Assembly: GCA_900545955.1 (NCBI GenBank)
Contig: URAU01000017.1
Location: forward strand, 1 to 56,650
Reading direction: 5' to 3'
Length of the DNA: 56,650 nt
DNA from: an uncultured Porphyromonadaceae bacterium
Lineage (GTDB): Bacteria; Bacteroidota; Bacteroidia; Bacteroidales; Muribaculaceae
Part shown: in pieces, positions 9,410 through 17,358 of the stretch
Layout of the letters: each line of letters starts with the position of its first letter
Numbering within the stretch: position 1 is the first letter of the stretch
The notes under the pieces: generated by a model
Told to the model about the DNA's origin: nothing
The model's database searches: none
The model's input: the letters and a program-made list of their open reading frames with translations, nothing else
Program-made: the position numbers and the translations under genes

Positions 9410-11125
9410 TTACCCCTTTGCCTGGGCCTTTTCCCAGCTGTCTTTCAAGGCGATGGTACGGTTGAAAATCAGATTGTCGGGAGTGGAATCGTAGTCAGGG
9501 GTGAAATAGCCTACGCGCTGGAACTGGAACTTGCAGCCCTTTTCGGCATTTTCGGCGATGAAAGGCTCTACCTTCACGCCTTTTACCTCGACGAGCGAAC
9601 CGGGATTGAGCAGTTCGCGGAAATCCTTGTCGGTCTCGGCCGAGGGATTCTCCACGGAGAAAAGGCGGTCGTAGAGGCGCACCGTGGCGTCCTTGGCGTG
9701 AGCCGCCGATACCCAGTGGAGCGTGCCTTTCACCTTGCGCGAGGCTCCGGGCAATCCGCTGCGGGATTCGGGATCGTAGGTGCAGAGAATTTCGGTGATG
9801 TTGCCGTCGGCATCTTTCTTCACGTCCTCGCATTTGATGATATATGCACCCTTGAGGCGCACTTCCGAACCGGGAGCCAGACGGAAGAACTTTTTGGGAG
9901 GATTCTCCATGAAGTCGTCGCGCTCGATGTATATTTCGCGCGAGAAGGGCATGGAGTGCGTACCGGCCTGCGGATCCTCCGGATTATTCTCCATCTCCAC
10001 GGTCTCGGTCTGACCCTCGGGATAATTGGTGATAACCACCTTGACCGGATTGATAACCGCCATGGCGCGGGTGGCGATGGCGTTGAGGTCTTCGCGCACG
10101 GCATGCTCGAGCAGCGAAACGCTGATCATGGCTTCCTCGATTTTGGTGTAGCCGATGCGGTCGATGAAATTGCGGATGGCGCGGGCCGTAAAGCCGCGGC
10201 GGCGCATACCCGAGATAGTCGGCATGCGCGGGTCGTCCCATCCGGCAACCAGGCCTTCCTTGACGAGCTGCAGAAGCTTGCGCTTGCTCATCACCGTATA
10301 GGTGAGGTTGAGGCGGTTGAACTCAATCTGGCGCGGGCAGTACGACTCGTCGGCCAGCTCGGCTACGAAATATTCGTAAAGCGGGCGGTGGGGCACGAAT
10401 TCAAGCGTGCAGATCGAGTGGGTCACCCCCTCGAAATAGTCGCTCTGGCCGTGGGCGAAGTCGTACATGGGGTAGACGTTCCATTTCGTGCCGGTGCGGT
10501 GGTGGGGGTGCTTGATGATGCGGTACATTATGGGGTCGCGGAAGTGCATGTTCGACGACGCCATGTCGATTTTGGCGCGGAGCACACGCGCTCCTTCGGG
10601 GAATTCGCCGGCATTCATACGCATGAACAGGTCGAGATTTTCCTCTACCGAACGCGAGCGGTAGGGGCTCTCAGTGCCGGGCGTGGTGGGCGTACCCTTC
10701 TGGGCGGCAATTTCTTCCGAGGTCTGGTCGTCGACATAGGCTTTCCCCTCCTTGATCATCCGCACGGCAAGGTCGAAAAGCTGGGGGAAATAGTCGGAGG
10801 CATAGTATTCGCGGTCGCCCCAGTCGAAGCCGAGCCAGTGGATGTCCTCGCGGATAGCATCCACATATTCGGTATCTTCCTTAATGGGGTTGGTATCGTC
10901 GAAACGGAGATTGCAGGTGCCGCCGAACTTTTCGGCCACACCGAAATCCATGCAGATGGCCTTGGCGTGGCCGATATGGAGGTAGCCGTTGGGCTCGGGC
11001 GGGAAACGCGTGTTGAGGCGTCCGCCGTTTTTGCCGGCCTTGAGGTCGTCGGCCACAATCTGCTCTACAAAATTCAGACCGCGCGATGCGGTTTCGTTGA
11101 GTTCGTTTTCTTTCACTTCGGCCAT
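9410..11125 (-). CDS. glnS: Glutaminyl-tRNA synthetase
   Basis: A 571-residue class I aminoacyl-tRNA synthetase that charges tRNA-Gln with glutamine. HIGH motif at residues 50-53 within PNGYLHIGHAKA, the KMSKS loop in the form VMSKRKLL near residue 280, and the two C-terminal beta-barrel anticodon-binding domains are present. Length matches bacterial GlnS (about 555). Presence of GlnRS means this organism does not depend on the GatCAB route for Gln-tRNA. It heads the leftward glnS-TPR-holB run and has a good promoter at 11223-11255, divergent from rsmG, leaving a leader of about 90 nt. Confidence 0.97.
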   Translation of the reverse strand: MAEVKENELNETASRGLNFVEQIVADDLKAGKNGGRLNTRFPPEPNGYLHIGHAKAICMDFGVAEKFGGTCNLRFDDTNPIKEDTEYVDAIREDIHWLGFDWGDREYYASDYFPQLFDLAVRMIKEGKAYVDDQTSEEIAAQKGTPTTPGTESPYRSRSVEENLDLFMRMNAGEFPEGARVLRAKIDMASSNMHFRDPIMYRIIKHPHHRTGTKWNVYPMYDFAHGQSDYFEGVTHSICTLEFVPHRPLYEYFVAELADESYCPRQIEFNRLNLTYTVMSKRKLLQLVKEGLVAGWDDPRMPTISGMRRRGFTARAIRNFIDRIGYTKIEEAMISVSLLEHAVREDLNAIATRAMAVINPVKVVITNYPEGQTETVEMENNPEDPQAGTHSMPFSREIYIERDDFMENPPKKFFRLAPGSEVRLKGAYIIKCEDVKKDADGNITEILCTYDPESRSGLPGASRKVKGTLHWVSAAHAKDATVRLYDRLFSVENPSAETDKDFRELLNPGSLVEVKGVKVEPFIAENAEKGCKFQFQRVGYFTPDYDSTPDNLIFNRTIALKDSWEKAQAKG

Positions 11126-11222
11126 AATGCAAAGGGAAATATGATAAGATGGATTAAATCAAAACAAATTGAAGGCAGAAGCCTGGTCCGGTTACAGCCG
11201 AAGCCTCCGCCCGTTGAAGATG

Positions 11223-11255
11223 CAAAGATAAGAAAAAATGACTGAAAACATCAAA
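11223..11255 (-). promoter_or_regulatory. glnS promoter
   Basis: On the minus strand a TTTG (11252-11255) is followed after 21 bp by TATCTTTG (11223-11230), an exact match to the Bacteroidetes -33/-7 arrangement. Confidence 0.65.
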
Positions 11256-11273
11256 ACATTCCGGCGGAATAGC

Positions 11274-11281
11274 TAACTTTA
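11274..11281 (+). promoter_or_regulatory. Probable rsmG -7 box
   Basis: TAACTTTA, one mismatch from TAnnTTTG, 43 bp before the rsmG ATG. No clear -33 element. Confidence 0.35.
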
Positions 11282-11324
11282 CACATCGAACCCGAAGTAG
11301 AAACCGTAGCCGAAACCATAACGA

Positions 11325-11957
11325 ATGGACAGCATAAATGTAATAGAGAAATACTTTCCCGGCCTGAGCGGGAAGCAGCGCGAGCAGTTTGAGAAGCTTG
11401 GCCCGCTGTATGCCGACTGGAACAGCAAAATCAACGTGATTTCCCGCAAGGATATCGACAACCTGTATACCAACCACATACTCCATTCGCTCGCCATAGC
11501 GAAGTTCCTTCAGCCCGCTCCCGGCACTACTTTCCTCGACATGGGGACCGGCGGCGGCTTCCCGGGCATTCCGCTGGCCATTATGTACCCCGAGTGCCGG
11601 TTCCATCTCATCGACCGCATCGGCAAGAAAATCAAGGTGGCGCAGGCCATTGCCGAGGCTATCGGCCTGACCAACGTAACCTTCCAGCACGGCGACATAG
11701 GCGAATGCCGTCAGAAGTATGATTATGTGGTGTCGCGCGCTGTGATGCGTCTCGACGAGCTGCTGCCGCTGATTAAGAAAAACGTCGGGGGCAAGCAGCG
11801 CAACGGGGTGCCCAACGGGCTGATATGCCTCAAGGGTGGCGACATCTCCGACGAACTGCGCGCCGCCCGTACCGACGAACTTGTCGACGAGTTGCGCAAC
11901 TATTTCGACGAAGAATATTTCGCGACGAAAAAACTTGTCTACGTGGCAATGTGTTGA
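11325..11957 (+). CDS. rsmG: 16S rRNA (guanine-N7) methyltransferase G
   Basis: A 210-residue SAM-dependent methyltransferase of the RsmG/GidB family, which makes m7G527 in 16S rRNA. The SAM motif FLDMGTGGGFPGIPLA is at residues 70-85, with the family segments WNSKINVISRKD and RAVMRLDELLPL. A short Lys/Gly-rich insert (KNVGGKQRNGVPNG) before the LKGG motif is usual in Bacteroidetes proteins. It is followed after 36 bp by the MBL hydrolase gene, so the two likely share a transcript. In other bacteria loss of rsmG gives low-level streptomycin resistance. Confidence 0.94.
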   Translation: MDSINVIEKYFPGLSGKQREQFEKLGPLYADWNSKINVISRKDIDNLYTNHILHSLAIAKFLQPAPGTTFLDMGTGGGFPGIPLAIMYPECRFHLIDRIGKKIKVAQAIAEAIGLTNVTFQHGDIGECRQKYDYVVSRAVMRLDELLPLIKKNVGGKQRNGVPNGLICLKGGDISDELRAARTDELVDELRNYFDEEYFATKKLVYVAMC

Positions 11958-11993
11958 TAAGAGAAGAACAAACAGCAAAACACACACCTGTTT

Positions 11994-12632
11994 ATGGAAC
12001 TACAGCGATTTGAATTCAACCTCTTCGGCGAGAACACATATATATTATGGAACGCCAGCGCCGAGGCTGCCATCGTCGACCCGGGTATGGCCGATGCCGA
12101 GGAAACCTCCCTGATTGAGGACTTCATCTCCGGCCACGCCCTGACGCTGAAATACATATTGCTGACCCATGCCCACCTCGACCACACTTTCGGCATCGAC
12201 CATCTGCGTGAGCGCTATGGGGCGCCTGTACTCGGCCATAAGGACGACGCGCCGTTGGCACAGATGCGCGACGACCAGGCGCGAAGGTTCCACCTCCCGG
12301 TCAAACCCGGTCCGATGGAAATCGACCGGTTGGTTGACCGACGCAGTTCGCTTAACCTCGGACACGAGCGTATTGAGGTAATCGAGACGCCCGGACACTC
12401 TCCCGGGGGCGTCTGCTACTACATTCCCGAAAGCCGCATGGTGCTCACCGGCGACACCCTGTTTCGCGGAAGCATCGGGCGTACCGACCTTCCCGGCGGG
12501 AGCATGTATCAGCTTGTGAGGAGTATACGCGAGCGGCTTTTCCTGCTTCCCGACGATACGAGGGTATATCCCGGCCACGGGCCGGCCACCACAATAGGTG
12601 AGGAAAAGCTGCACAATCCCTACGTAGGGTAA
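11994..12632 (+). CDS. Metallo-beta-lactamase fold hydrolase (GloB/YcbL-like)
   Basis: A 212-residue soluble MBL-fold enzyme. Metal ligands are all visible: THAHLDH (His59, His61, Asp63, His64), TPGHSPGG near residue 130, the bridging Asp in LTGDTLFRGSIGRTD, and YPGHGP near the C terminus. The pattern is that of glyoxalase II-like thioester hydrolases of the YcbL type. The exact substrate cannot be told from sequence; hydroxyacyl-thiol hydrolysis is the best guess. It lacks the C-terminal helical substrate domain of true glyoxalase II. It follows rsmG by 36 bp. The MITE-like element begins 28 bp after its stop. Confidence 0.85.
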   Translation: MELQRFEFNLFGENTYILWNASAEAAIVDPGMADAEETSLIEDFISGHALTLKYILLTHAHLDHTFGIDHLRERYGAPVLGHKDDAPLAQMRDDQARRFHLPVKPGPMEIDRLVDRRSSLNLGHERIEVIETPGHSPGGVCYYIPESRMVLTGDTLFRGSIGRTDLPGGSMYQLVRSIRERLFLLPDDTRVYPGHGPATTIGEEKLHNPYVG

Positions 12633-12660
12633 GCATCTTTTTTTAGAAAAACACACGATA

Positions 12661-12842
12661 AGTAACTGGTCGATATTATTTTAATATTTCCGGGAGGAAA
12701 ATTTTCAGGAGATTTTTCTTGATGAAGAAGGAGTGTAGATGTCTACACGACTGATGAAGAGAGGAAAAGATGCGGAAATTTTACCGCGGAATTGTTGAAA
12801 TAATCAGATCAGGAAAGTATAAAATAATTTTGAACAGTTACT
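12661..12842 (+). mobile_element. MITE-like element, copy 1
   Basis: A 182-bp non-coding unit with imperfect terminal inverted repeats of about 30 bp (outer part AGTAACTG...CAGTTACT), flanked on both sides by TA (12659-12660 and 12843-12844). A second copy of identical length and the same orientation lies at 24782-24963 with about ten mismatches. Near the centre is a hairpin, GTGTAGA-TG-TCTACAC (12733-12748). No transposase is encoded. Short size, TIRs and a TA duplication are the marks of a miniature element mobilised by an IS630/Tc1-type transposase; that link is inference. Its right-hand TA supplies the A of the start codon of the next gene. Confidence 0.75.
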
Positions 12843-12843
12843 T

Positions 12844-13209
12844 ATGACAGAAATCAGAATCAAGAGGGCATACGCTTCGGCGGATGCCTCCGACGGCTAC
12901 CGGGTATATATCGACCGTCTGTGGCCGCGCGGGCTCTCCCACGAAACTTTCCATTACGACTGGTGGGACAAGGATATCGCGCCTTCTACCGAACTGCGCG
13001 AGTGGTTTCACGCCGACAGCGCCGACCGTTGGGATGAATTCAAAGCCCGCTACGCGGCAGAGCTGAAATCCGGCTCAGCATTCGGCGAGCTTCTGAAGGC
13101 CGTAGCAGGGAAACCGACTGTAACGTTGCTGTATTCCTCCCACGACGAGCTGCACAACAACGCCGTGGTTGTGGCTCGTCTGCTTACGGAAACCCTTTCG
13201 TCGCGATAG
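12844..13209 (+). CDS. DUF488 (YeaO-like) family protein
   Basis: A 121-residue cytoplasmic protein with the family signature YIDRLWPRGLSHE near residues 20-32 and the later LLYSSHDELHNNAVVVARLL. The family is uncharacterised; a nucleic-acid or phosphate-binding role has been guessed for it but nothing is firm. Its ATG shares its first base with the TA flank of the MITE-like element, so the entire upstream region, including any promoter and ribosome site, is mobile-element sequence. It is convergent with the HxlR regulator, 16 bp apart, with no clear terminator between. Confidence 0.85.
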   Translation: MTEIRIKRAYASADASDGYRVYIDRLWPRGLSHETFHYDWWDKDIAPSTELREWFHADSADRWDEFKARYAAELKSGSAFGELLKAVAGKPTVTLLYSSHDELHNNAVVVARLLTETLSSR

Positions 13210-13225
13210 GAAAAACATGTCTCAA

Positions 13226-13579
13226 TTAGCTGACTTTGTGGGCGCGCCTGTCGGCAAGGATGTCGGTCATGTTGGCTTTCGCCCATGCGATGAGAGCGTC
13301 GACGTGGGGAAGAAGTGTGCGTGCCCGGTCGGTAACGCTATATTCCACCCGCGGGGGAACTTCGGCGTAGATGCGGCGTGATACAAGGCCGTCTTCCTCG
13401 AGTGTGCGCAGCGAAAGTGTCAGCATTTTCTGGGAAATGTCGGGAATGGAGTGGCGCAGGGCGTTGTAGCGCATCGTGGCGTTGGAACTGAGGGTGTAAA
13501 GAATCAGCAGCGACCATTTGTCGCTGAAGCGGGCGAGTATATTCCGGATGGGGCAGTCGGGGTAAAGGTCTTCTTTCAT
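13226..13579 (-). CDS. HxlR-family winged-helix transcriptional regulator
   Basis: A 117-residue DNA-binding protein. The N-terminal CPIRNILARFSDKWSLLIL and the LRHSIPDISQKMLTLSLRTL recognition region are typical of HxlR/MarR-like regulators. Cys10 in the PDCP motif is the conserved Cys that in some members senses electrophiles or oxidants. The ATG at 13579 is preferred: an upstream ATG at 13624 would lie upstream of the gene's own -7 box (13609-13616). It is divergent from the MBL-like lipoprotein gene at 13810, a common layout for an HxlR regulator and its target. Confidence 0.9.
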   Translation of the reverse strand: MKEDLYPDCPIRNILARFSDKWSLLILYTLSSNATMRYNALRHSIPDISQKMLTLSLRTLEEDGLVSRRIYAEVPPRVEYSVTDRARTLLPHVDALIAWAKANMTDILADRRAHKVS

Positions 13580-13608
13580 TAGGTGGTATAAATTGGCGTG
13601 TTGCTCTA

Positions 13609-13639
13609 CAAAGGTATGTAACAATCTTTATGTTTGCAA
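13609..13639 (-). promoter_or_regulatory. Promoter of the HxlR gene
   Basis: On the minus strand a TTG (13637-13639) is followed after 20 bp by TACCTTTG (13609-13616), matching the -33/-7 consensus. The leader to the ATG is about 25 nt. Confidence 0.55.
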
Positions 13640-13744
13640 CCCTAAGAAAGTTGTGAGGTTAAAATAAGTTAATTCGCAATTCGCACCGAGTTGAAAATCT
13701 ACAATTCTAACCTTTATGAAACTATCTGACAATCAGGTGCCTTC

Positions 13745-13776
13745 TTGACAGTATCCAGTTGGATAGATTAACTTTG
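13745..13776 (+). promoter_or_regulatory. Promoter and candidate HxlR operator of the MBL-like lipoprotein
   Basis: A TTG (13745-13747) and TAACTTTG (13769-13776) are spaced by 21 bp. Between them lies the inverted repeat TATCC-AGTT-GGATA (13752-13765), exactly where a repressor or activator would act. A second small dyad (CTGA-CAA-TCAG) lies just upstream at about 13725-13735. Binding by the divergent HxlR protein is inference. Confidence 0.5.
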
Positions 13777-13809
13777 CGTCGCAAAACGAAACAAATTATT
13801 TCTACAGCG

Positions 13810-14748
13810 ATGAAAAGTAAAATTCTGGCGATTGCGATACTTGCGGCTACGGCAGCGTGCGGCAACGCCGACAAAACCAATGAAAGCGATATGAAAAACA
13901 ATGAGACCGACTCCCGCACGACGCTGACGGCCCAGACCCTGGACCTCGGTAAAGCCATTAGCGATGAAAAGGCCATCGGAAAAGTGGAAATCTACAATCT
14001 TGATGGTTTCCGCCTGCATGTGTACTATACTCAGGACGTGATGAACGATGCAAGCTACATTGTGGAAGGCACGGATTCCCTCGTTACGATGGAGGAACCA
14101 CTCTTCAAGGTGAATGTATCAGAATTTAACCGTTATCTTGAGAAGATGGGAAAACCGGTGGCTGCACGTATCACCGATTACCACCTTGGAGGTACTGGCG
14201 ACCATGAGGTGACGATGGCCGAGGGGATGCCCGCCTTTATGAAGGGGCCGGTATATGGCGGTATGATGGAAGGGTTCAGGCAGGCTTTCGGAGATACAAT
14301 GACCGACCTCCCTACCGGAAAGGAAGACGAGGTGGCATTCGGCACAACGGCAAATTATGCGGGAGTCCCCTTCGAGTTCCGCCATGGCGCTTCGTCTGAT
14401 TTCCCCGGTGCGAGCATTCTGATCGGCAAGCAGGTATATTATACTCACTGGACTCCGGCGAAAGCCCATATGAGTCATCTTCAGCTTTCCTCGCGCGCAG
14501 CGGTCGATGCTGAGCTTTCTTCTGCCTCCGACGAACTCAATTCCGGCGCCGTACTCTATATCGGAGGGCATGGTGGCGCCACACAGAAAGAAGCTGTGGA
14601 ATTCAAAATCAAATACCTGACGACTGTGAGGGAAATTCTTGCCAAGGCCGCCACTCCCGACGATTTTGTGGCCGCTATGAAAAAGGCGTATCCCGGTCTG
14701 CCGGGAGAAGATGGCCTTGAAGCTCTGGCTCAGGCGTTGTATAAGTGA
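13810..14748 (+). CDS. Lipoprotein with degenerate metallo-beta-lactamase fold
   Basis: A 312-residue lipoprotein: signal MKSKILAIAILAATAACGN with the lipid-attachment Cys at 17. The rest resembles an MBL domain with changed metal ligands: the usual THxHxDH position reads ITDYHLGGTGDH, the third region reads YYTHWTPAKAHMSH, and LYIGGHGG near residue 255 stands where MBL hydrolases have YPGHG. Activity is therefore doubtful; the fold call is by motif order only. It probably sits in the inner or outer membrane facing the periplasm. It is alone, divergent from the HxlR gene, with a matching promoter and dyad upstream, and ends before a strong terminator. The upstream frame extension to 13759 lacks a start site and would spoil the signal peptide. 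Confidence 0.72.
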   Translation: MKSKILAIAILAATAACGNADKTNESDMKNNETDSRTTLTAQTLDLGKAISDEKAIGKVEIYNLDGFRLHVYYTQDVMNDASYIVEGTDSLVTMEEPLFKVNVSEFNRYLEKMGKPVAARITDYHLGGTGDHEVTMAEGMPAFMKGPVYGGMMEGFRQAFGDTMTDLPTGKEDEVAFGTTANYAGVPFEFRHGASSDFPGASILIGKQVYYTHWTPAKAHMSHLQLSSRAAVDAELSSASDELNSGAVLYIGGHGGATQKEAVEFKIKYLTTVREILAKAATPDDFVAAMKKAYPGLPGEDGLEALAQALYK

Positions 14749-14796
14749 TAGTGCGTTCCACGTCGACAGCGCCCTTCCCATCCGGCTGAATACAGA

Positions 14797-14842
14797 AGCG
14801 GTGTGCCGAAATCCAATATTCGGCACACCGCTGTTTTTTTCA
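14797..14842. terminator. Hairpin terminator
   Basis: A 14-bp perfect stem (14797-14810 with 14819-14832) followed by a T-rich tract (14834-14840). It separates the lipoprotein gene from the convergent pullulanase gene. Confidence 0.8.
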
Positions 14843-14860
14843 AGGAATCGGCGACTCGAT

Positions 14861-16900
14861 TTATTTCTCGCGGGCGAGGATGAGTGCCGACCGGTGAGGA
14901 ACGGTGAGTTTGCCGCCCTTCGAGCGCACGGCGTTGCCGTCTGTATCGCGGAGCCCTTCGTGGGCGATTTCGCCGTCGCGGGCCACGACAAGCCAGTCGG
15001 CTCCGGGCACCTTGACTTCCATATTGTTGTCGGAGCCATTGAAAATCAGCTTGATTTCTTTCCACGAGTCGCCGTTGGCGTTATTGAGAATCGAGTAGGA
15101 GATGAGTCCGGGTGCGGTCGTCTTGTCGAAGCGGATATTGCGGGCTACGTCGGCCGCCGAAGTCATGCGGAATGCCGGATGGGCCTTGCGCAGGGCGATC
15201 AGTTCCTTGTAGTAGTTGAACTGGTCGGCGTTGGCATGCTTGAGTGTCCAGTCGATGGCGTTGATGGAGTCGGGCGACTTGTAGGAGTTGTGCACTCCTT
15301 TTTTGTCGCGGAACACCTCTTCGCCGGCAAACATGAAGGGAGTGCCCTGCGAGGTGAATACTATGGTCTGGGCGAGGCGCGCGGCGCGCATGCGCTCGGC
15401 CGCGGAGGCGTCGGGCATCGATTTAGCGAGTTTGTCGGTGAGCGTGAGGTCGTCGTGGCACGATACGTAGTTCACAATCTGAGTGGGGGAGGAGGCATAG
15501 GCGAACTTTGAGTTGTTGCCTTTCGAGTAGTCGACCTGAGGATGGGGCGTAGCGGCGACAATGCCGATTTTCACCGTCTCTTCAAGACCCGGTTTGCCGG
15601 TGGCGAAACCGCGGTCGGCCGCGTCGGAGTAATGACCCTTGATGGCGTCGCGGATATCGTCGGAGAATACGGCCACACCGTTCATTTTGGCTACGTTTTC
15701 CTTGAGGGCACGTCGCTCGGCGGGGAGGGGAGAGCCGCCGGCCGTCCAACCTTCGCCGTAGACGAAGATGTCGGGATTGATTTCCTTGAGTTCGGCAGCC
15801 ACGCGGTTCATCGTCTCTATGTCGTGGATTGCCATGAGGTCGAAGCGAAAGCCGTCGATATGGAATTCACGCGCCCAGTATTTCACGGAGTTGACGATGA
15901 AATCCTGCATCATCCGGCGGTCGGAGGCTGTCTCGTTGCCGCAGCCGGAGGCGTCGCTGTAAGTGCCGTCGGGGTTGTGGCGGTAGAAATATCCGGGGGC
16001 GGTGAGCGAGAAGTTGGAGTCGTTGTTCTGCGCGGTGTGGTTGTATACCACATCCATCACCACGCCGATGCCGGCGTCGTGGAGCGCTTTCACCATCTGC
16101 TTCATCTCGGCGATGCGGGCCGACGGGTCGGCCGGCCGCGAGGAGTAGGATCCCTCGGGAGCATTGTAGTTCTGCGGGTCGTAGCCCCAGTTGTACTGGT
16201 TGAGCGGCGCCTGGGTTTCGTCTACACTGTTGTAGTCGTAGGAGGGGAGGATGTGTACGTGGGTCACCCCGAGTTCCTTCAGGTGGTCGATGCCGGTCTT
16301 GTCGCCGAGAATCGAGCGAGTTGCCTGCTCGGTGAGGGCGAGGAACTTACCTTTGTTGGTGATTCCGGATGAGGGGTGAACGGAGAAGTCGCGGTGATGC
16401 ATCTCGTAGAGCACGGCGTCGGTGATGGCCTTCGTGGCCGGACCTTTGTCGGCGCTCCACCCCTCGGGGTCGGTGGCGGCGAAGTCGATGATGGCGGCGC
16501 GGTGGCCGTTCACGCCTACGGCCTTGGCCCAGATGCCGGGGGTCTCGGCGAGCCATTTGCCGTCCTGCTGGATGCTGAAGGTGTAGAACTTGCCGTAGGG
16601 CACCGGCGAGAGCGATGCAGTCCATGTGCCGCCGTCGGCCGGCTGCATTTCTATGGTCTCCGACCGGGTGGACGTGTTGGCGTTGTCGTAGATATATAGG
16701 CGTACGGCTGAGGCCTTGGGCGACCATAGCCGGAAGCGTGCCTGGCCGTCGGCAACTGTCAGACCGAGGTCGGTGCCGCTGTAAGTGGGAAACGAGTCGT
16801 AGACAGCGTCGGGCGATAGGGCTGCCGATGCATCTTCGGCTACCGCATGGTTGGATGCAAATAGGGAGCAGGCGAGAATTGCCATGGAAAATTGTTTCAT
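14861..16900 (-). CDS. pulA: Type I pullulanase (GH13), exported
   Basis: A 679-residue alpha-1,6-debranching enzyme acting on pullulan, glycogen or amylopectin branches. It has a signal peptide (MKQFSMAILACSLFASNHAVA), a CBM48-like N-terminal domain (residues 45-140), then the GH13 barrel with the type I pullulanase signature YNWGYDP near 255. Catalytic residues are visible: nucleophile Asp in DGFRFDLMAIHD, acid Glu in VYGEGWT, and the transition-state Asp in SCHDD. The start at 16900 is chosen because it begins a clean signal peptide. Expression is from a good promoter at 16992-17023. It is divergent from the glycogen synthase/phosphorylase genes, consistent with a common glucan theme. Confidence 0.93.
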   Translation of the reverse strand: MKQFSMAILACSLFASNHAVAEDASAALSPDAVYDSFPTYSGTDLGLTVADGQARFRLWSPKASAVRLYIYDNANTSTRSETIEMQPADGGTWTASLSPVPYGKFYTFSIQQDGKWLAETPGIWAKAVGVNGHRAAIIDFAATDPEGWSADKGPATKAITDAVLYEMHHRDFSVHPSSGITNKGKFLALTEQATRSILGDKTGIDHLKELGVTHVHILPSYDYNSVDETQAPLNQYNWGYDPQNYNAPEGSYSSRPADPSARIAEMKQMVKALHDAGIGVVMDVVYNHTAQNNDSNFSLTAPGYFYRHNPDGTYSDASGCGNETASDRRMMQDFIVNSVKYWAREFHIDGFRFDLMAIHDIETMNRVAAELKEINPDIFVYGEGWTAGGSPLPAERRALKENVAKMNGVAVFSDDIRDAIKGHYSDAADRGFATGKPGLEETVKIGIVAATPHPQVDYSKGNNSKFAYASSPTQIVNYVSCHDDLTLTDKLAKSMPDASAAERMRAARLAQTIVFTSQGTPFMFAGEEVFRDKKGVHNSYKSPDSINAIDWTLKHANADQFNYYKELIALRKAHPAFRMTSAADVARNIRFDKTTAPGLISYSILNNANGDSWKEIKLIFNGSDNNMEVKVPGADWLVVARDGEIAHEGLRDTDGNAVRSKGGKLTVPHRSALILAREK

Positions 16901-16991
16901 CAGGGTTAGATTATAAGTGGACAATGTAAGTAAGAAAATTTGCTTGTGGCGCAATTTGCCACAATTAAGCTATTTCAATTAATCGCATTGG

Positions 16992-17023
16992 CAAATATAG
17001 CCAAAAAACTTGCAATGCCCAAA
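16992..17023 (-). promoter_or_regulatory. Pullulanase promoter
   Basis: On the minus strand TTTG (17020-17023) is followed after 20 bp by TATATTTG (16992-16999), an exact -33/-7 match. The leader is about 90 nt. Confidence 0.6.
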
Positions 17024-17149
17024 ACATGGAATCAAACGTGAGGTTAAAAGATAAAAATTATAAGTCAGACGACCTGCATGCACAACTAAAGATTAGCGCC
17101 AAAAACGAAAATAGTTGAATTTTTTTATGCCTAAAAGCAAAATTATCGC

Positions 17150-17358
17150 TATCTTTGCACCCTAAAACGGAAAAGAATTGAAGATTCGTTACTTACCGCT
17201 GTGGCGGCAACGGCATCTGCGATTCTCCTGCAAGCCGATGGCGCTGACCGGCGTCGGAAGCCGTAGCAGCCAAGCGCTTGATTTGTGACTGAACAGTAAC
17301 CGACAGTTTAACCCGAAATTCGGAAGTCCTCCGTGGCTCCGCATATCGAATTGCAGTT
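17150..17358 (+). promoter_or_regulatory. Promoter and long leader of the glycogen synthase gene
   Basis: TATCTTTG (17150-17157) matches the -7 consensus, leaving a leader of about 195 nt before the ATG at 17359. The leader is GC-rich with several possible small stems (for example CCGCtgtgGCGG near 17197) and holds a 16-codon upstream frame (17238-17288) without an obvious ribosome site. The intergenic part before it (16901-17149) is AT-rich and otherwise holds only the pullulanase promoter. Confidence 0.45.

Noticed and set aside
12740..12799. 19-codon frame inside the MITE-like element (start MSTRLMKRGK), with a GGAG upstream
   Set aside because: The frame is kept in both copies, but most differences between the copies inside it change amino acids, which does not suggest selection on a peptide.
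17238..17288. 16-codon upstream frame in the glycogen synthase leader
   Set aside because: No ribosome site and no regulatory codon run; cannot be supported as a leader peptide from one sequence.
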